From Spirochaetaceae bacterium (lineage in GTDB: Bacteria > Spirochaetota > Spirochaetia > DSM-27196 > SLST01): DNA of 32,421 nt. Shown here in pieces: positions 1 to 8,067 of this stretch. How positions within the stretch are numbered: position 1 is the stretch's first letter; each line of letters begins with the position of its first letter. The notes below the pieces were generated by a model. It was not told the origin of the DNA. It saw only the letters and a program-made list of their open reading frames with translations, and did no database searches. The stretch lies in contig RECL01000216.1 in assembly GCA_007694025.1 (NCBI GenBank), positions 1 through 32,421 of the forward strand, read 5' to 3'. A program made the translations under genes and the position numbers.

Positions 1-1046
1 ACGCGCGCGCGACCGCTCTTGGGATGGCCGCGCTCGTGGAACTCCACGATGACGACGACTTCGCGCGCGCGCGCACAGTTTCACCGCCTCTGGTCGGGAT
101 CAACGCGCGCGACCTGTCGACCTTCCGCGTCGACCTGCTGACGCCGCTTCGCCTGCGGCCACGGATCGACTGGCCGCACCGGGCGGTCTTTGAGTCGGGG
201 GCCTTCAACGAAGAGGACGCGATGCTCGCGCGAAGCGGCGGGTTTGAGGGCCTCCTGGTCGGAGAGGCTGCGGTTCGAAACCCCGATGCGATCACCGATC
301 TCAGCCGTGGGTTGGCCTTCCCGGCCGCTGCTTCGGCGTTCTGGACGCGAATCGCCGAGCTCGGTGGCGCGCGCCGGCCGATCGTGAAGATCTGCGGGAT
401 CACGAACCGTGACGACGCGGTTGCGGCCGTCGACGCCGGGGCGGATCTCCTGGGCTTTGTGTTCGCGGACTCTCCACGGCGCGCCACGCCGGAACTCCTA
501 AGCGACGTGGCGGGCCTGGACGCGCTCAAGGTAGCGGTCGTCGTCGCAGGCGGGCCCCACGGGCCGCTTGATCGGCGGGTTCGGGATCTGTTGGACTCTG
601 GGCTCATCGACGCGATCCAGTTTCACGGCGATGAAGCGCCCGACGAGTGCGCGCGCTGGGGATTTCCGTACTACAAGGCGGTGCGCGTCGCGACCGCCGA
701 CGACCTCGAGCGCATCGGCGACTACCGCGGCCCGCGTGTACTCATCGACGCGCGCGCCGACGGGGCGTACGGAGGGTCGGGCGTTCGTGTCCCGGTAGAG
801 CTGCTTCGCGCCGCGCTCGACGCATCGGTCGCAGGCGAAGCCGGCTACGCCGGCGGGCGACCGCTGTGGATCGCCGGGGGCCTGACCGACGCGAACGTCG
901 CCGACGTGGTCCGCGCATTCGCGCCCGAGCTCGTCGACGCTTCGAGCGGACTCGAACGCGAACCGGGGCGGAAGGACCACGCGCGGGTCCGTCGGTTCAT
1001 CGACGCGGCGCGCGCAGCGGGTCGCGATCGCGGGGAGAGGGCATGA
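1..1046 (+). CDS. trpCF: TrpC-TrpF fusion (indole-3-glycerol-phosphate synthase / phosphoribosylanthranilate isomerase), 5' truncated
   Basis: Two consecutive steps of tryptophan synthesis on one chain: isomerisation of phosphoribosylanthranilate (TrpF) and ring closure to indole-3-glycerol phosphate (TrpC). The frame is open to the left edge (first whole codon at base 3), and the edge residues ALGMAALVELHD already match the middle of TrpC, so the true start and about the first half of TrpC lie outside the window. TrpC marks are GINARDL, FESG and GLLVGEA. TrpF follows directly, with VKICGIT carrying the catalytic Cys, QFHGDE, a LIDAR Asp segment and the closing IAGGL/DASSGLE/PGRKD phosphate-binding pattern. 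The stop overlaps the trpB start (ATGA at 1043-1046), implying translational coupling. TrpC-TrpF fusions are known in enterobacteria and elsewhere. The ATG at 24 is internal to TrpC. Confidence 0.93.
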   Translation, partial: ARATALGMAALVELHDDDDFARARTVSPPLVGINARDLSTFRVDLLTPLRLRPRIDWPHRAVFESGAFNEEDAMLARSGGFEGLLVGEAAVRNPDAITDLSRGLAFPAAASAFWTRIAELGGARRPIVKICGITNRDDAVAAVDAGADLLGFVFADSPRRATPELLSDVAGLDALKVAVVVAGGPHGPLDRRVRDLLDSGLIDAIQFHGDEAPDECARWGFPYYKAVRVATADDLERIGDYRGPRVLIDARADGAYGGSGVRVPVELLRAALDASVAGEAGYAGGRPLWIAGGLTDANVADVVRAFAPELVDASSGLEREPGRKDHARVRRFIDAARAAGRDRGERA

Positions 1047-2311
1047 GCACTACGATCTACAACGATTACTTTGGCGAGTTCGGCGGCCGCTACGTCGCGG
1101 AGGTGCTTCGCACGCCGCTCGACGAGCTTGAAGCGGCGTTCAAGGAGGCGATGGCCGATCCCGGTTTCCACGCCGAAATCGACGACATCGCGGCGACCTT
1201 CGTCGGGCGGCCCACGCCGATGCTCTACGCGCGCAACAGCTCGCGGGAGCTCGGAGGGGCGCAGATCTTCGTGAAGCTCGAAGGCCTTGCGAACACCGGC
1301 GCGCACAAGATCAACAACGCGGTCGGGCAGGCGCTCCTGGCCAGGCGGATGGGCAAGACCCGCATCATCGCGGAGACCGGCGCCGGGCAGCACGGCGTTG
1401 CGACCGCGGCGGTGTGCGCGAAGCTCGGACTCCAGTGCGTCGTCTACATGGGAGAGGTCGATATCGCGCGGCAGCGGCCGAACGTCTTCTTCATGGAGCT
1501 CTTCGGCGCGACCGTCGCTCCCGTGTCGAGCGGCCAGCGCACGCTCAAGGACGCCGTGAACGAGGCGCTGCGCGACTGGGCGGCGTCGTTCGCCGATACG
1601 CACTACGTGATCGGGTCTGCGCTCGGGCCGAGCCCGTACCCCGACATGGTGCGCGAGTTCCAGTCGGTGGTTGGCCGTGAGACCGGGCAACAGATCGAGC
1701 AGTACGTCGAAGCCGAGGGTCTCTCCGTGGAGGCGCTCGTCGCGTGCGTCGGCGGCGGTAGTAACGCGATCGGCTTTTTTGCGCCGTTTCTGAACCGCGA
1801 ACAGCCCCGGCTGATCGGCGTCGAAGCCGGCGGTCGCGGGCCCGAACCGGGGCAGCACGCCGCGCGGATGAAGGGCCTCGGCCGCACCGGGATCGTGCAG
1901 GGGTACAAGAGCCTCTTCCTGCTCGACGAAGACGGGCAGGTGCAGGACACGCATTCGCTGAGCGCCGGGCTCGACTACCCGGGGATCGGGCCGCAGCTTG
2001 CGGCACTCGGCGTGTCGGGCCGGGTGGAGTTTGCGCGCGCGACCGATGCACAGGCTCTGGAAGCGCTGCGCTTCTTCGCGCGCAACGAAGGGGTCGTCTT
2101 TGCGCTGGAGTCGGCGCACGGAGCGGCAGAGGCGATCAGGCTCGCGCGCGAACTACCGAGCGACCGCGCGGTGATCGTCAACATGTCGGGGCGCGGTGAC
2201 AAGGACCTGTTCATAACCGCGCGCGAGCTCGGCGGGCCGCGCTGGAAGGCGTTCCTGCAGAGCGAGGTCGACCGCTTCGCCGACTCGGGCGCGATCGGAG
2301 GTGCTGAATGA
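1043..2311 (+). CDS. trpB: Tryptophan synthase beta chain
   Basis: PLP enzyme that condenses indole, channelled from TrpA, with serine to give tryptophan; works as an alpha2-beta2 complex in the cytoplasm. The 422-residue length is typical. The start YNDYFGEFGGRYVAE is the standard TrpB opening. The PLP-binding lysine is Lys89 in GAHKINN, the catalytic Glu is about residue 111 in AETGAGQHG, and the PLP-phosphate loop is GGGSNA. The start at 1043 is fixed by the family N-terminus, a GGGGAGAGG Shine-Dalgarno stretch just upstream, and the ATGA overlap with trpCF. The frame is open far upstream (to 647), but that part only mirrors trpCF in another frame. It ends in a second ATGA overlap, with trpA. 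Confidence 0.97.
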   Translation: MSTTIYNDYFGEFGGRYVAEVLRTPLDELEAAFKEAMADPGFHAEIDDIAATFVGRPTPMLYARNSSRELGGAQIFVKLEGLANTGAHKINNAVGQALLARRMGKTRIIAETGAGQHGVATAAVCAKLGLQCVVYMGEVDIARQRPNVFFMELFGATVAPVSSGQRTLKDAVNEALRDWAASFADTHYVIGSALGPSPYPDMVREFQSVVGRETGQQIEQYVEAEGLSVEALVACVGGGSNAIGFFAPFLNREQPRLIGVEAGGRGPEPGQHAARMKGLGRTGIVQGYKSLFLLDEDGQVQDTHSLSAGLDYPGIGPQLAALGVSGRVEFARATDAQALEALRFFARNEGVVFALESAHGAAEAIRLARELPSDRAVIVNMSGRGDKDLFITARELGGPRWKAFLQSEVDRFADSGAIGGAE

Positions 2312-3075
2312 GCAGGATCATGGCGCATATGGTCGCGTTCTACCCCGATCGCGAGCGATCGCTCGCGGTCGCCAAAGGGCTTGTCGACGGCGGCGCGGCC
2401 TACCTGGAGATCCAGTTTCCGTTCTCCGACCCGACCGCCGACGGCCCCGCGATCCAGGAGGCGAGCCAGCGCGCGCTCGACGCAGGGTTCACGGTGGCCG
2501 AAGGGTTCGAGCTGGTGCGGGAGATCGCGGCGCTCGCCGGCAGCCGCTCGGGCCCCGACGGGGCGCCGCCGATCTTCCTGATGACGTACGCGAGCCTGGT
2601 CTACGCGCGCGGGGTCGATCGGTTCATCGCCGACGGCGTGGCAGCCGGCGCGACCGGCTTCATCCTGCCCGATCTGCCGTTCGATCACGACGAAGGCGCG
2701 GCGGCTGCCGCGCGACGCCACGGTGCTGCCGTGATGCCGGTAACCGTGACGTCGGCGCCGGCTTCACGCCTGGACGCGCTCCTTGCGACCGATCCCGAAT
2801 ACGTCTACGTCGCGCTTCGCCGCGGGATCACCGGGAGCCGGACCGACCTCGACGACGCGACGCTCGGCGTGCTCGACCGGATCAGGTCTACCGGCACGAA
2901 GGTGATGGCGGGCTTCGGCGTGAGCGACCGCGGGCAGGTCGACGCGCTCGACCCCCACGTGCACGCGGTGGTCGTCGGATCGGCGCTCGTGCGCGCCGTT
3001 GCCGCGGTCGCCGATGAGCCTCCCGACGCGATCCGCGCCGCGGTCGCCGGCCGCCTGCGAGAGCTCACCGGTTGA
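2308..3075 (+). CDS. trpA: Tryptophan synthase alpha chain
   Basis: Cleaves indole-3-glycerol phosphate to indole and glyceraldehyde-3-phosphate, passing indole to TrpB. The TIM-barrel family is recognised from YLEIQFPFSDPTADGP. Glu34 and Asp45 hold the catalytic pair with the same 11-residue spacing as Glu49/Asp60 of the Salmonella enzyme. Later marks are FILPDLPFDHD, the YVALRRGITG phosphate loop and AGFGVSDRGQV. At 255 residues it is slightly short at the N-terminus compared with the usual 265-270, but all core elements are present. The start ATG overlaps the trpB stop (ATGA). The next gene (thioredoxin) begins 42 bases downstream and has its own promoter, whose -35 overlaps the trpA stop codon. 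Confidence 0.96.
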   Translation: MSRIMAHMVAFYPDRERSLAVAKGLVDGGAAYLEIQFPFSDPTADGPAIQEASQRALDAGFTVAEGFELVREIAALAGSRSGPDGAPPIFLMTYASLVYARGVDRFIADGVAAGATGFILPDLPFDHDEGAAAAARRHGAAVMPVTVTSAPASRLDALLATDPEYVYVALRRGITGSRTDLDDATLGVLDRIRSTGTKVMAGFGVSDRGQVDALDPHVHAVVVGSALVRAVAAVADEPPDAIRAAVAGRLRELTG

Positions 3076-3100
3076 CCGATCGCGGCTGGTCGTGCATATT
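3072..3100 (+). promoter_or_regulatory. Promoter for thioredoxin gene
   Basis: TTGACC (3072-3077), 17-base spacer, CATATT (3095-3100). The -35 is excellent; the -10 matches 4 of 6 consensus bases. Transcription would start near 3107, leaving a leader of about 11 bases with a GAGGGG ribosome-binding sequence before the ATG at 3118. The -35 overlaps the stop codon of trpA. Confidence 0.5.
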
Positions 3101-3117
3101 CGCGCAAGAGGGGCGAC

Positions 3118-3441
3118 ATGGGAAAGGAAGTAACGATCACGACTGCCAATTTCGACGCCGAGGTAACCAATTCCGACGTGCCGGTACTGCTCGACTTCTG
3201 GGCCGAATGGTGCATGCCGTGCAAGATGATCGCGCCGGTGCTCGCGCAGCTCAGCGACGAGTACGACGGGAAGCTCAAGATCGGCAAGCTCGACGTCGAC
3301 TCCGAGAGCGAGATCGCGATGAAGTACACCGTGCAGAGCATCCCGACGCTCCTGCTGTTCAAGAACGGCGAAGTCGTCGGCCAGCACGTCGGCGCCGCCC
3401 CCAAACCGACGATCGAAGCGCTCTTCAAGCCGCACCTGTAG
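3118..3441 (+). CDS. trxA: Thioredoxin
   Basis: Small cytosolic dithiol-disulfide oxidoreductase of 107 residues, the classic thioredoxin size. The redox site is Cys32 and Cys35 within EWCMPCK, at the same positions as in E. coli thioredoxin, but the usual Gly33 of WCGPC is Met. The cis-proline loop is SIPTLLLF (Pro76), and the FKNGE turn is also typical. A GAGGGG Shine-Dalgarno site lies 5 bases upstream of the ATG. It follows trpA but has its own likely promoter. The Met in the active site should alter redox potential or partner choice, which is inference; overall the fold call is secure. Confidence 0.95.
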   Translation: MGKEVTITTANFDAEVTNSDVPVLLDFWAEWCMPCKMIAPVLAQLSDEYDGKLKIGKLDVDSESEIAMKYTVQSIPTLLLFKNGEVVGQHVGAAPKPTIEALFKPHL

Positions 3442-3482
3442 CCGGCCACCGTTCCTCCGTGGCAATCGCCGCGCCGCGTGCC

Positions 3483-3514
3483 GCACCCGTGGGGTGCCCG
3501 CGGCGGCGCCGCCG
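3483..3514. terminator. Possible GC-rich hairpins between convergent genes
   Basis: Between the thioredoxin stop and the end of the opposing lipoprotein gene there is a GCACCC / GGGTGC stem (3483-3488 with 3492-3497, loop of 3), followed by the self-complementary GGCGGCGCCGCC (3502-3513). Both could fold in RNA from either strand. No T-tract follows on either strand, so this would be an atypical terminator. Confidence 0.25.
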
Positions 3515-3524
3515 GCGGCCGCCC

Positions 3525-4583
3525 CTACTCGAACCGTTCGTCGGTGTTCGCTCTGCCCGGGCTCACGCCGGACGTGGGCGTGATATGCCAGTCGTCCTTG
3601 CTGTTCGTGTCGCGGCTGTCCGACGACCGCGCCATCGATCGGGTCGCGGTACTGCGCTCCGAGTTCACCGCGTCTTCGGGCGCGATCATCGCGCCCGCGT
3701 AGACCCAGTGGCCCGCGGCGGCGATCGCGTCGACCCGGTTCATCAGTTTCGTGCTTCCGAATCCGCGGTAGCGATCGTCGGACGCGCTCGTGCGGTTCGT
3801 GTAGATCACCGCGTCGATGTACCCGCCAAGCGGGTTCTCCGTCAGCGTGAGGACTCCGTTATTGCTCGAAAGCCCGGTTCCCCCGGGCACCCAGTAGTCC
3901 CACGCGGTATCGGTCGCGTCCTTGCCGCCAGACTGGGTCTTCGACACCGTTTCGTTGATCTCTTCCGGGATGCCGTCGGGCCTGAAGTGCACGACGATGA
4001 AGTCACCCGCCTCCACGTCGACCGACGGGAAGACGAACCGCTGCTCCCAGTCGCCGGGGATCCCTTCAAAGAGCGTCGCGCCGGCGATGTTCCCGTCGGT
4101 CAGCACCGCGATCTCGACCATGTCGGGCCGGTTCGTCGAACCCTTCGTCGTGAACTCGTTGATCACCATCGCGGGGAGCAGTCGGTTCAGCCCGTGGAAG
4201 CGTAACAGGAAGCGCAGGTTGTTGCCCGCGCGATCTGCGACCTGCGCCTCCACCCAGTGTTCGATCTCGGGCGCCGGGGCCGCCGCGAAGCGAAACACCC
4301 CGACCCGCTCGTCCTCGATCTCCAGGATCACCCCGTCGATCGCGTCGGACGCACCGACGCCGTCGGACACGCGTGCGATCGGTTCGTCGAACCGGACTAC
4401 CAGCTCCACCGGGTTGCGTAGCTCGATCCGCACGATCGACGGGGGCGTGAGGTCGACGTCGGCGACGACCGGTAGCGGCGGTAACTGCCCGCACCCGGCG
4501 GTTGCGAGCGCGGTCGTTACCCAGAGCAAGGCCAGCGCCGTCTGTCGACGGCGGGCCGGCGCGTGAAACGGTAGATGTTGCAT
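3525..4583 (-). CDS. Putative lipoprotein with Ig-like and lamin-tail-like regions
   Basis: The 352-residue product starts with a basic segment, a hydrophobic stretch and a lipobox ending in Cys31 (TAGC), so it should be lipidated and anchored in a membrane. Residues about 45-110 (beginning TPPSIVRIELRNP, with VVRFDEPI) resemble bacterial Ig-like domains. From about residue 138 the text MVINEFTTKG, then PDMVEIAVLTDG and DFIVVHF, resembles a lamin-tail domain, which often occurs on secreted bacterial surface proteins. The C-terminus is Ser/Asp/Arg-rich and ends with SPGRAN, a phrase often found at lamin-tail-domain ends. A GGAGG site lies 5 bases before the ATG. It stands alone on the minus strand between two plus-strand operons. 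The biochemical function is unknown. Confidence 0.8.
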   Translation of the reverse strand: MQHLPFHAPARRRQTALALLWVTTALATAGCGQLPPLPVVADVDLTPPSIVRIELRNPVELVVRFDEPIARVSDGVGASDAIDGVILEIEDERVGVFRFAAAPAPEIEHWVEAQVADRAGNNLRFLLRFHGLNRLLPAMVINEFTTKGSTNRPDMVEIAVLTDGNIAGATLFEGIPGDWEQRFVFPSVDVEAGDFIVVHFRPDGIPEEINETVSKTQSGGKDATDTAWDYWVPGGTGLSSNNGVLTLTENPLGGYIDAVIYTNRTSASDDRYRGFGSTKLMNRVDAIAAAGHWVYAGAMIAPEDAVNSERSTATRSMARSSDSRDTNSKDDWHITPTSGVSPGRANTDERFE

Positions 4584-4654
4584 CGGTGCCTCCGCTCCAT
4601 TAACCGCGCTCGCACGCGTGCTGCTTCAAGGATTGCGCGCCGGACGGTACTTTT

Positions 4655-4683
4655 TTGACGCGAACCGGTCGGCGAGATATACT
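4655..4683 (+). promoter_or_regulatory. Strong sigma-70-type promoter for crp-like/glmS operon
   Basis: TTGACG (4655-4660), exactly 17 bases, TATACT (4678-4683). Predicted transcript start is near 4690, giving a leader of about 16 bases that contains the GGGAG ribosome-binding sequence (4696-4700). It drives the regulator and, by proximity, glmS and the gene after it. Confidence 0.75.
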
Positions 4684-4705
4684 CAGATCAAAAACGGGAG
4701 TGTTC

Positions 4706-5326
4706 ATGGCTGAGAATCCGCTCTTTGAGAAGTACGGACAGACGTTCGAGCCGGGCCGGACGATCTTCACCGAAGGCGAGCAGGGTGACCGGATGTACAT
4801 CATCCAGGCCGGTCAGGTCCGGATATCGAAGAATATCAGCGGCCGTGACCACGAGCTCGCGATCCTGGAGAAGGGCGACTTCTTCGGAGAGATGGCGATC
4901 GTTTCGCTGGTAGCGCGCACCGCCACCGCGACCGCGGTCGGAACCGTTCAGCTGTTGGCGTTTGACCGGCACGGATTCGTCGGGATGATCGAAAAGAACG
5001 CGAAGATCGCGCTCAACATCATCGACAAGCTGTGCCGCAGGCTGCAGAACGCGAACAGCCAGATCCAGATGATGTTCCAGCGCAACCAGCGCAGCCTCAT
5101 CGCGCTCAATCTGCACTCCCGATTCGCCGAGCGCAAGCCCGACGAGCAGTACCTGGCGCTCGACAAGACGCTTGAACAGATCTCGATGAACCTGGAGACG
5201 CCGCCGAAGGTCGTTCAGGAGTGCGTCAGCGCGCTCGCCGACTCCGGCGTCGTGTCGGTGAAGGGCAACGCGATCTGGTTGATGGACAGGACGCGGCTCA
5301 GTCAGATTGCGGAGCTTGGAGGCTGA
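4706..5326 (+). CDS. Cyclic-nucleotide-binding-domain (CRP/FNR-like) regulator
   Basis: A 206-residue protein. Residues about 5-120 form a cNMP-binding beta-roll: FEPGRTIFTEGEQGDRMYII, GQVRIS, and the phosphate-binding cassette FFGEMAI followed by RTATATA, retaining the Gly-Glu and Arg pattern of nucleotide binders. A helix resembling the CRP dimer helix follows, and residues about 150-200 (ISMNLETPPKVVQECVSAL, SGVVSVKG) look like a winged-helix region, so DNA binding is likely though divergent. The start at 4706 is chosen because GGGAG lies 5 bases upstream and the promoter -10 lies inside any longer reading frame. glmS begins 2 bases after its stop, a close operon. The ligand (cAMP, c-di-GMP or other) cannot be told from sequence. 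Confidence 0.85.
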   Translation: MAENPLFEKYGQTFEPGRTIFTEGEQGDRMYIIQAGQVRISKNISGRDHELAILEKGDFFGEMAIVSLVARTATATAVGTVQLLAFDRHGFVGMIEKNAKIALNIIDKLCRRLQNANSQIQMMFQRNQRSLIALNLHSRFAERKPDEQYLALDKTLEQISMNLETPPKVVQECVSALADSGVVSVKGNAIWLMDRTRLSQIAELGG

Positions 5327-5328
5327 CC

Positions 5329-7152
5329 ATGTGTGGAATCATCGGATACTGCGGGCCGAAGCCCGCCGCTGAGCTGCTGGTCGAAGGTCTTCGACGCCTT
5401 GAGTACCGTGGGTACGACTCGGCCGGGATCTGTGTGCGGACCGGCGGTAAGCTCGTAGTGCACAAGAAGAAGGGCAAGATCAAGGATTTGCGCGATCACG
5501 TGCCCGAAGGACTCGACGGAGAGACCGGAATCGGTCACACCCGGTGGGCCACGCACGGCGAGGTGAACGACACCAACGCGCACCCGCACCTCGACGTCAC
5601 CGGTCGCGTCGCGATCGTGCACAACGGGATCATCGAAAACTTCGACGCGCTGCGCGAGAAGCTCGAAGATGACGGCTACGTCTTTGTCAGCGAGACCGAC
5701 AGCGAAGTCATCGTGCACCTGATCGCGAGCCTCTACGACGGCGACCTTGAGCGCGCGGTCAAGCAGGCCGTGATGCTGCTCAAGGGCACGTACGGGATCG
5801 TCGCGATGCACCAGGACGAACCGGGCAAACTCGTAGGCGCGCGTAACGGATCGCCTCTGGTACTCGGTATCGGCGATCACGAGATGTTCCTGGCCTCCGA
5901 TGTGACCGCGATCATCGCGCACACGAAGCAGGTCATCTACATCGAAGACGGAGAGGTGGTCTCGGTCACGGCCGACAACTACCAGACCTCCGATCTGAAG
6001 AATCGCGCGGTCGACAAGAAGGTCGAGTTCATCAGCTGGGAGCTCGAGGAGATCGAAAAAGAGGGCTACGCGCACTACATGGAGAAGGAGATCATCGAGC
6101 AGCCCGACTCGATCCTCCGCGCGATGCAGGGCCGTCTGGATCACGAGTACGCGACCGGTCACCTGGGCGGGCTCAACATGAGCCGGCAGGAGCTCCTGTC
6201 GGTGGAGCGCGTGAAGATCATCGCGGCGGGTACCAGCTACTACGCCGGCATGGTCGGCGCCTACGTGCTGGAGAGCGTCGCGCGGATCCCGGCGACCGCC
6301 GAGCTTGCGAGCGAGCTGCGCTACCGCAACCCGATTGTGGAGCCCAACACGGTCTACTTCGCGGTTTCGCAAAGCGGAGAGACCGCCGACACGCTCTACG
6401 CGATGCGCGAGCTGCAGCGCAAGGGCGCTCGCGTGCTCGGCATCTGTAACGTTGTCGGAAGCACGATCCCGCGCGAATCCGACGGGGGCGTCTACATCCA
6501 TTCGGGTCCCGAAATTGCGGTCGCGAGCACGAAGGCGTTTACCAGCCAGATCACCGCGTTCTACCTCTTCGCGCTGATGATGGCGCGGATGCGCCACCTG
6601 GGGATCGAAGCCGGCGCACGGATGATCGAACAGATCGAGTCGCTCCCGCGGCTGGTCGAAGAGGTGCTGCGTCGCAAGGAGACGCTGATACCGATCGCGC
6701 GAAAGTACGCGCACGCCGACGATGTGCTCTTCCTGGGGCGAGGGATCAACTATCCGGTCGCGCTTGAAGGCGCGCTCAAGCTTAAGGAGATCTCCTACAT
6801 CCATGCGGAGGGGTACTCCGCGGCCGAGATCAAGCACGGTCCGATCGCGTTGATCAACGAAGTGACGCCGAGCGTCTTCCTGATTCCCGACGACGGGCTG
6901 CGCGACAAGGTGTTGTCGAACCTGAAGGAAGTGAAGGCGCGCAAGGGTCGGGTGATCGCGCTTGCGGTCGACGGCGATGACGAGGTCGGTCGCATAGCCG
7001 ACGATGTGTTCTGGGTTCCGAAGGCGAGCGAGCTTCTCTACCCCTACCTGATGGTTATCCCGCTGCAGCTGTTCGCGTACTACGTCGCGCTCGAGCTCGG
7101 CCGGAACGTCGACCAACCCCGCAATCTGGCCAAGAGCGTGACCGTCGAGTGA
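5329..7152 (+). CDS. glmS: Glutamine--fructose-6-phosphate aminotransferase (isomerizing)
   Basis: Makes glucosamine-6-phosphate from fructose-6-phosphate and glutamine, the first committed step to UDP-GlcNAc, peptidoglycan and LPS-type polymers. The 607-residue product begins MCGIIGYCG, with Cys2 becoming the N-terminal nucleophile of the class II glutaminase domain; RRLEYRGYDSAG, GHTRWATHG and HNGIIENF follow. Two SIS sugar-isomerase domains cover about residues 280-600, with SQSGETADT, STKAFTSQ and the KEISYIHAEGYSAAEIKHGP block. The chain ends in the typical PRNLAKSVTVE. It starts 2 bases after the regulator gene, so it shares the strong promoter at 4655-4683. I saw no glmS ribozyme: there is no room for one between the genes. 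Confidence 0.97.
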   Translation: MCGIIGYCGPKPAAELLVEGLRRLEYRGYDSAGICVRTGGKLVVHKKKGKIKDLRDHVPEGLDGETGIGHTRWATHGEVNDTNAHPHLDVTGRVAIVHNGIIENFDALREKLEDDGYVFVSETDSEVIVHLIASLYDGDLERAVKQAVMLLKGTYGIVAMHQDEPGKLVGARNGSPLVLGIGDHEMFLASDVTAIIAHTKQVIYIEDGEVVSVTADNYQTSDLKNRAVDKKVEFISWELEEIEKEGYAHYMEKEIIEQPDSILRAMQGRLDHEYATGHLGGLNMSRQELLSVERVKIIAAGTSYYAGMVGAYVLESVARIPATAELASELRYRNPIVEPNTVYFAVSQSGETADTLYAMRELQRKGARVLGICNVVGSTIPRESDGGVYIHSGPEIAVASTKAFTSQITAFYLFALMMARMRHLGIEAGARMIEQIESLPRLVEEVLRRKETLIPIARKYAHADDVLFLGRGINYPVALEGALKLKEISYIHAEGYSAAEIKHGPIALINEVTPSVFLIPDDGLRDKVLSNLKEVKARKGRVIALAVDGDDEVGRIADDVFWVPKASELLYPYLMVIPLQLFAYYVALELGRNVDQPRNLAKSVTVE

Positions 7153-7646
7153 CGCGGCGGGGTCGGCTGCTCGCCGTCGTGGCGGCCGTGCTGATCGCGG
7201 CCGTCGCGTGGAGCGCTGGCGCACCGGGCGCGGCCGCGCAGCCGGTCTCGACACAACCCGACGGTGAGATAGCGACGTTGCGGATCGGCCCGGTTCGTCG
7301 CCGCGGAGTCGACGCGCTCGCGCCCGATCTGACGCCGCACTGGTACGCGCAGTATTCGGTGGCCGGTCGTGAGGTGGAAGTGTTCATGTTCGACGCGCCG
7401 TTCGACCGTGCGCAGACGTGGCCGGTGTCGGGCTTGTGCGCGGAGCGATCGCTGCGCGGGCGCGACGGACTATGGTACTACGCGAGTCGACGCGGATGGT
7501 CGATGATCGTGTCGGCAGCCGACGACGCGCTTTTGTGCCGGTTCGTCGACCGGTTTGTTACCCGCTACGAGTTCTTCATGGGGGTGGACGGAAGGCTTGG
7601 CGCGGTGCCGCCGTTCCCGGCGGTCCTCAACGACCCGAGTCGCTGA
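7149..7646 (+). CDS. Secreted hypothetical protein
   Basis: A 165-residue product of unknown function. It has an Arg-rich N-region and a hydrophobic core, with a plausible signal-peptidase I site after the Ala-rich GAAA (about residue 30), so it is probably exported. The mature part contains HWYAQYSVAGREVEVFMFD and a DGLWYYASRRGWSMIV segment, with two Cys (in GLCAER and LLCRF) that could form a disulfide; I recognise no family. The start is a GTG overlapping the glmS stop (GTGA at 7149-7152), which suggests coupled translation at the end of the crp-like/glmS operon. Its 3' end overlaps the convergent lipoprotein gene by 20 bases. Confidence 0.7.
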   Translation: MTRRGRLLAVVAAVLIAAVAWSAGAPGAAAQPVSTQPDGEIATLRIGPVRRRGVDALAPDLTPHWYAQYSVAGREVEVFMFDAPFDRAQTWPVSGLCAERSLRGRDGLWYYASRRGWSMIVSAADDALLCRFVDRFVTRYEFFMGVDGRLGAVPPFPAVLNDPSR

Positions 7647-8010
7647 TCTCGGCCAGTAGCGTGTTCGCGAGGACCCGCGGCCACTCGGGGATGCTCCCGG
7701 CCTCGGTATCGTACATCGCAAGGAGCGTGCCGAACTCGATCCGCGCCTGCTCGAAGTCGTTACGCCTGAAGTGGATAAATCCTATCTCGTAGCGAGCGGT
7801 CGCGACCGCGGCCCGATCGTCGGGGAACCGGTCAAGGATCGCCTGGTAGTACGCAAGCGCAGCGTTCGGGTTTTCGGCGTCCACCGACTCCTGCGCGAGC
7901 TGAATCAGCTCACCAAGCGTGAGTTCTTCCGGTATGTCGGTTGGTACCGTCCGGCACGCGGCAAGTATCACCACTGCAAGAAGAAGCATAAGCGGGAGTC
8001 GAGCGTTCAT
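7627..8010 (-). CDS. Small TPR-like lipoprotein
   Basis: A 127-residue product with a short signal sequence and a lipobox LAAC (Cys19), so it is likely lipid-anchored. The remainder, LGELIQLAQESVDAENPNAAL then AYYQAILDRFPDD and YEIGFIHFRRNDFEQA, reads as two to three tetratricopeptide-type helical hairpins, which normally mediate protein contacts. No enzyme motif is seen. The 3' end overlaps the convergent secreted protein gene by 20 bases. The ATG has no Shine-Dalgarno sequence but lies 8 bases after a -10-like TACATT, so a near-leaderless transcript is predicted. Confidence 0.8.
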   Translation of the reverse strand: MNARLPLMLLLAVVILAACRTVPTDIPEELTLGELIQLAQESVDAENPNAALAYYQAILDRFPDDRAAVATARYEIGFIHFRRNDFEQARIEFGTLLAMYDTEAGSIPEWPRVLANTLLAEISDSGR

Positions 8011-8018
8011 CGAGAGTT

Positions 8019-8047
8019 AATGTACACCTAGTCGACCACGGGTGCAA
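8019..8047 (-). promoter_or_regulatory. Promoter with -10 next to the start codon (TPR-like lipoprotein)
   Basis: On the minus strand TTGCAC (8047-8042), 17 bases, TACATT (8024-8019). The -10 is good, the -35 weak (3 of 6). The ATG at 8010 begins 8 bases after the -10, so the predicted leader is only 1-2 bases. Confidence 0.4.
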
Positions 8048-8067
8048 AGGCCCCGGTCTTGCCTGGC

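Noticed and set aside
1-24. A trpC pseudogene beginning at the ATG at 24.
   Set aside because: The frame is open to the window edge and already reads mid-TrpC, so the truncation is due to the window only.
5327-5328. A glmS ribozyme or other riboswitch before glmS.
   Set aside because: Only 2 bases separate the genes; upstream sequence is coding for the regulator.
5302-7254. A 650-codon open frame on the minus strand opposite glmS.
   Set aside because: glmS is certain on the plus strand; the antisense frame is Arg/Asp/His/Val-rich with no motif, as expected from GC-rich codon shadows.
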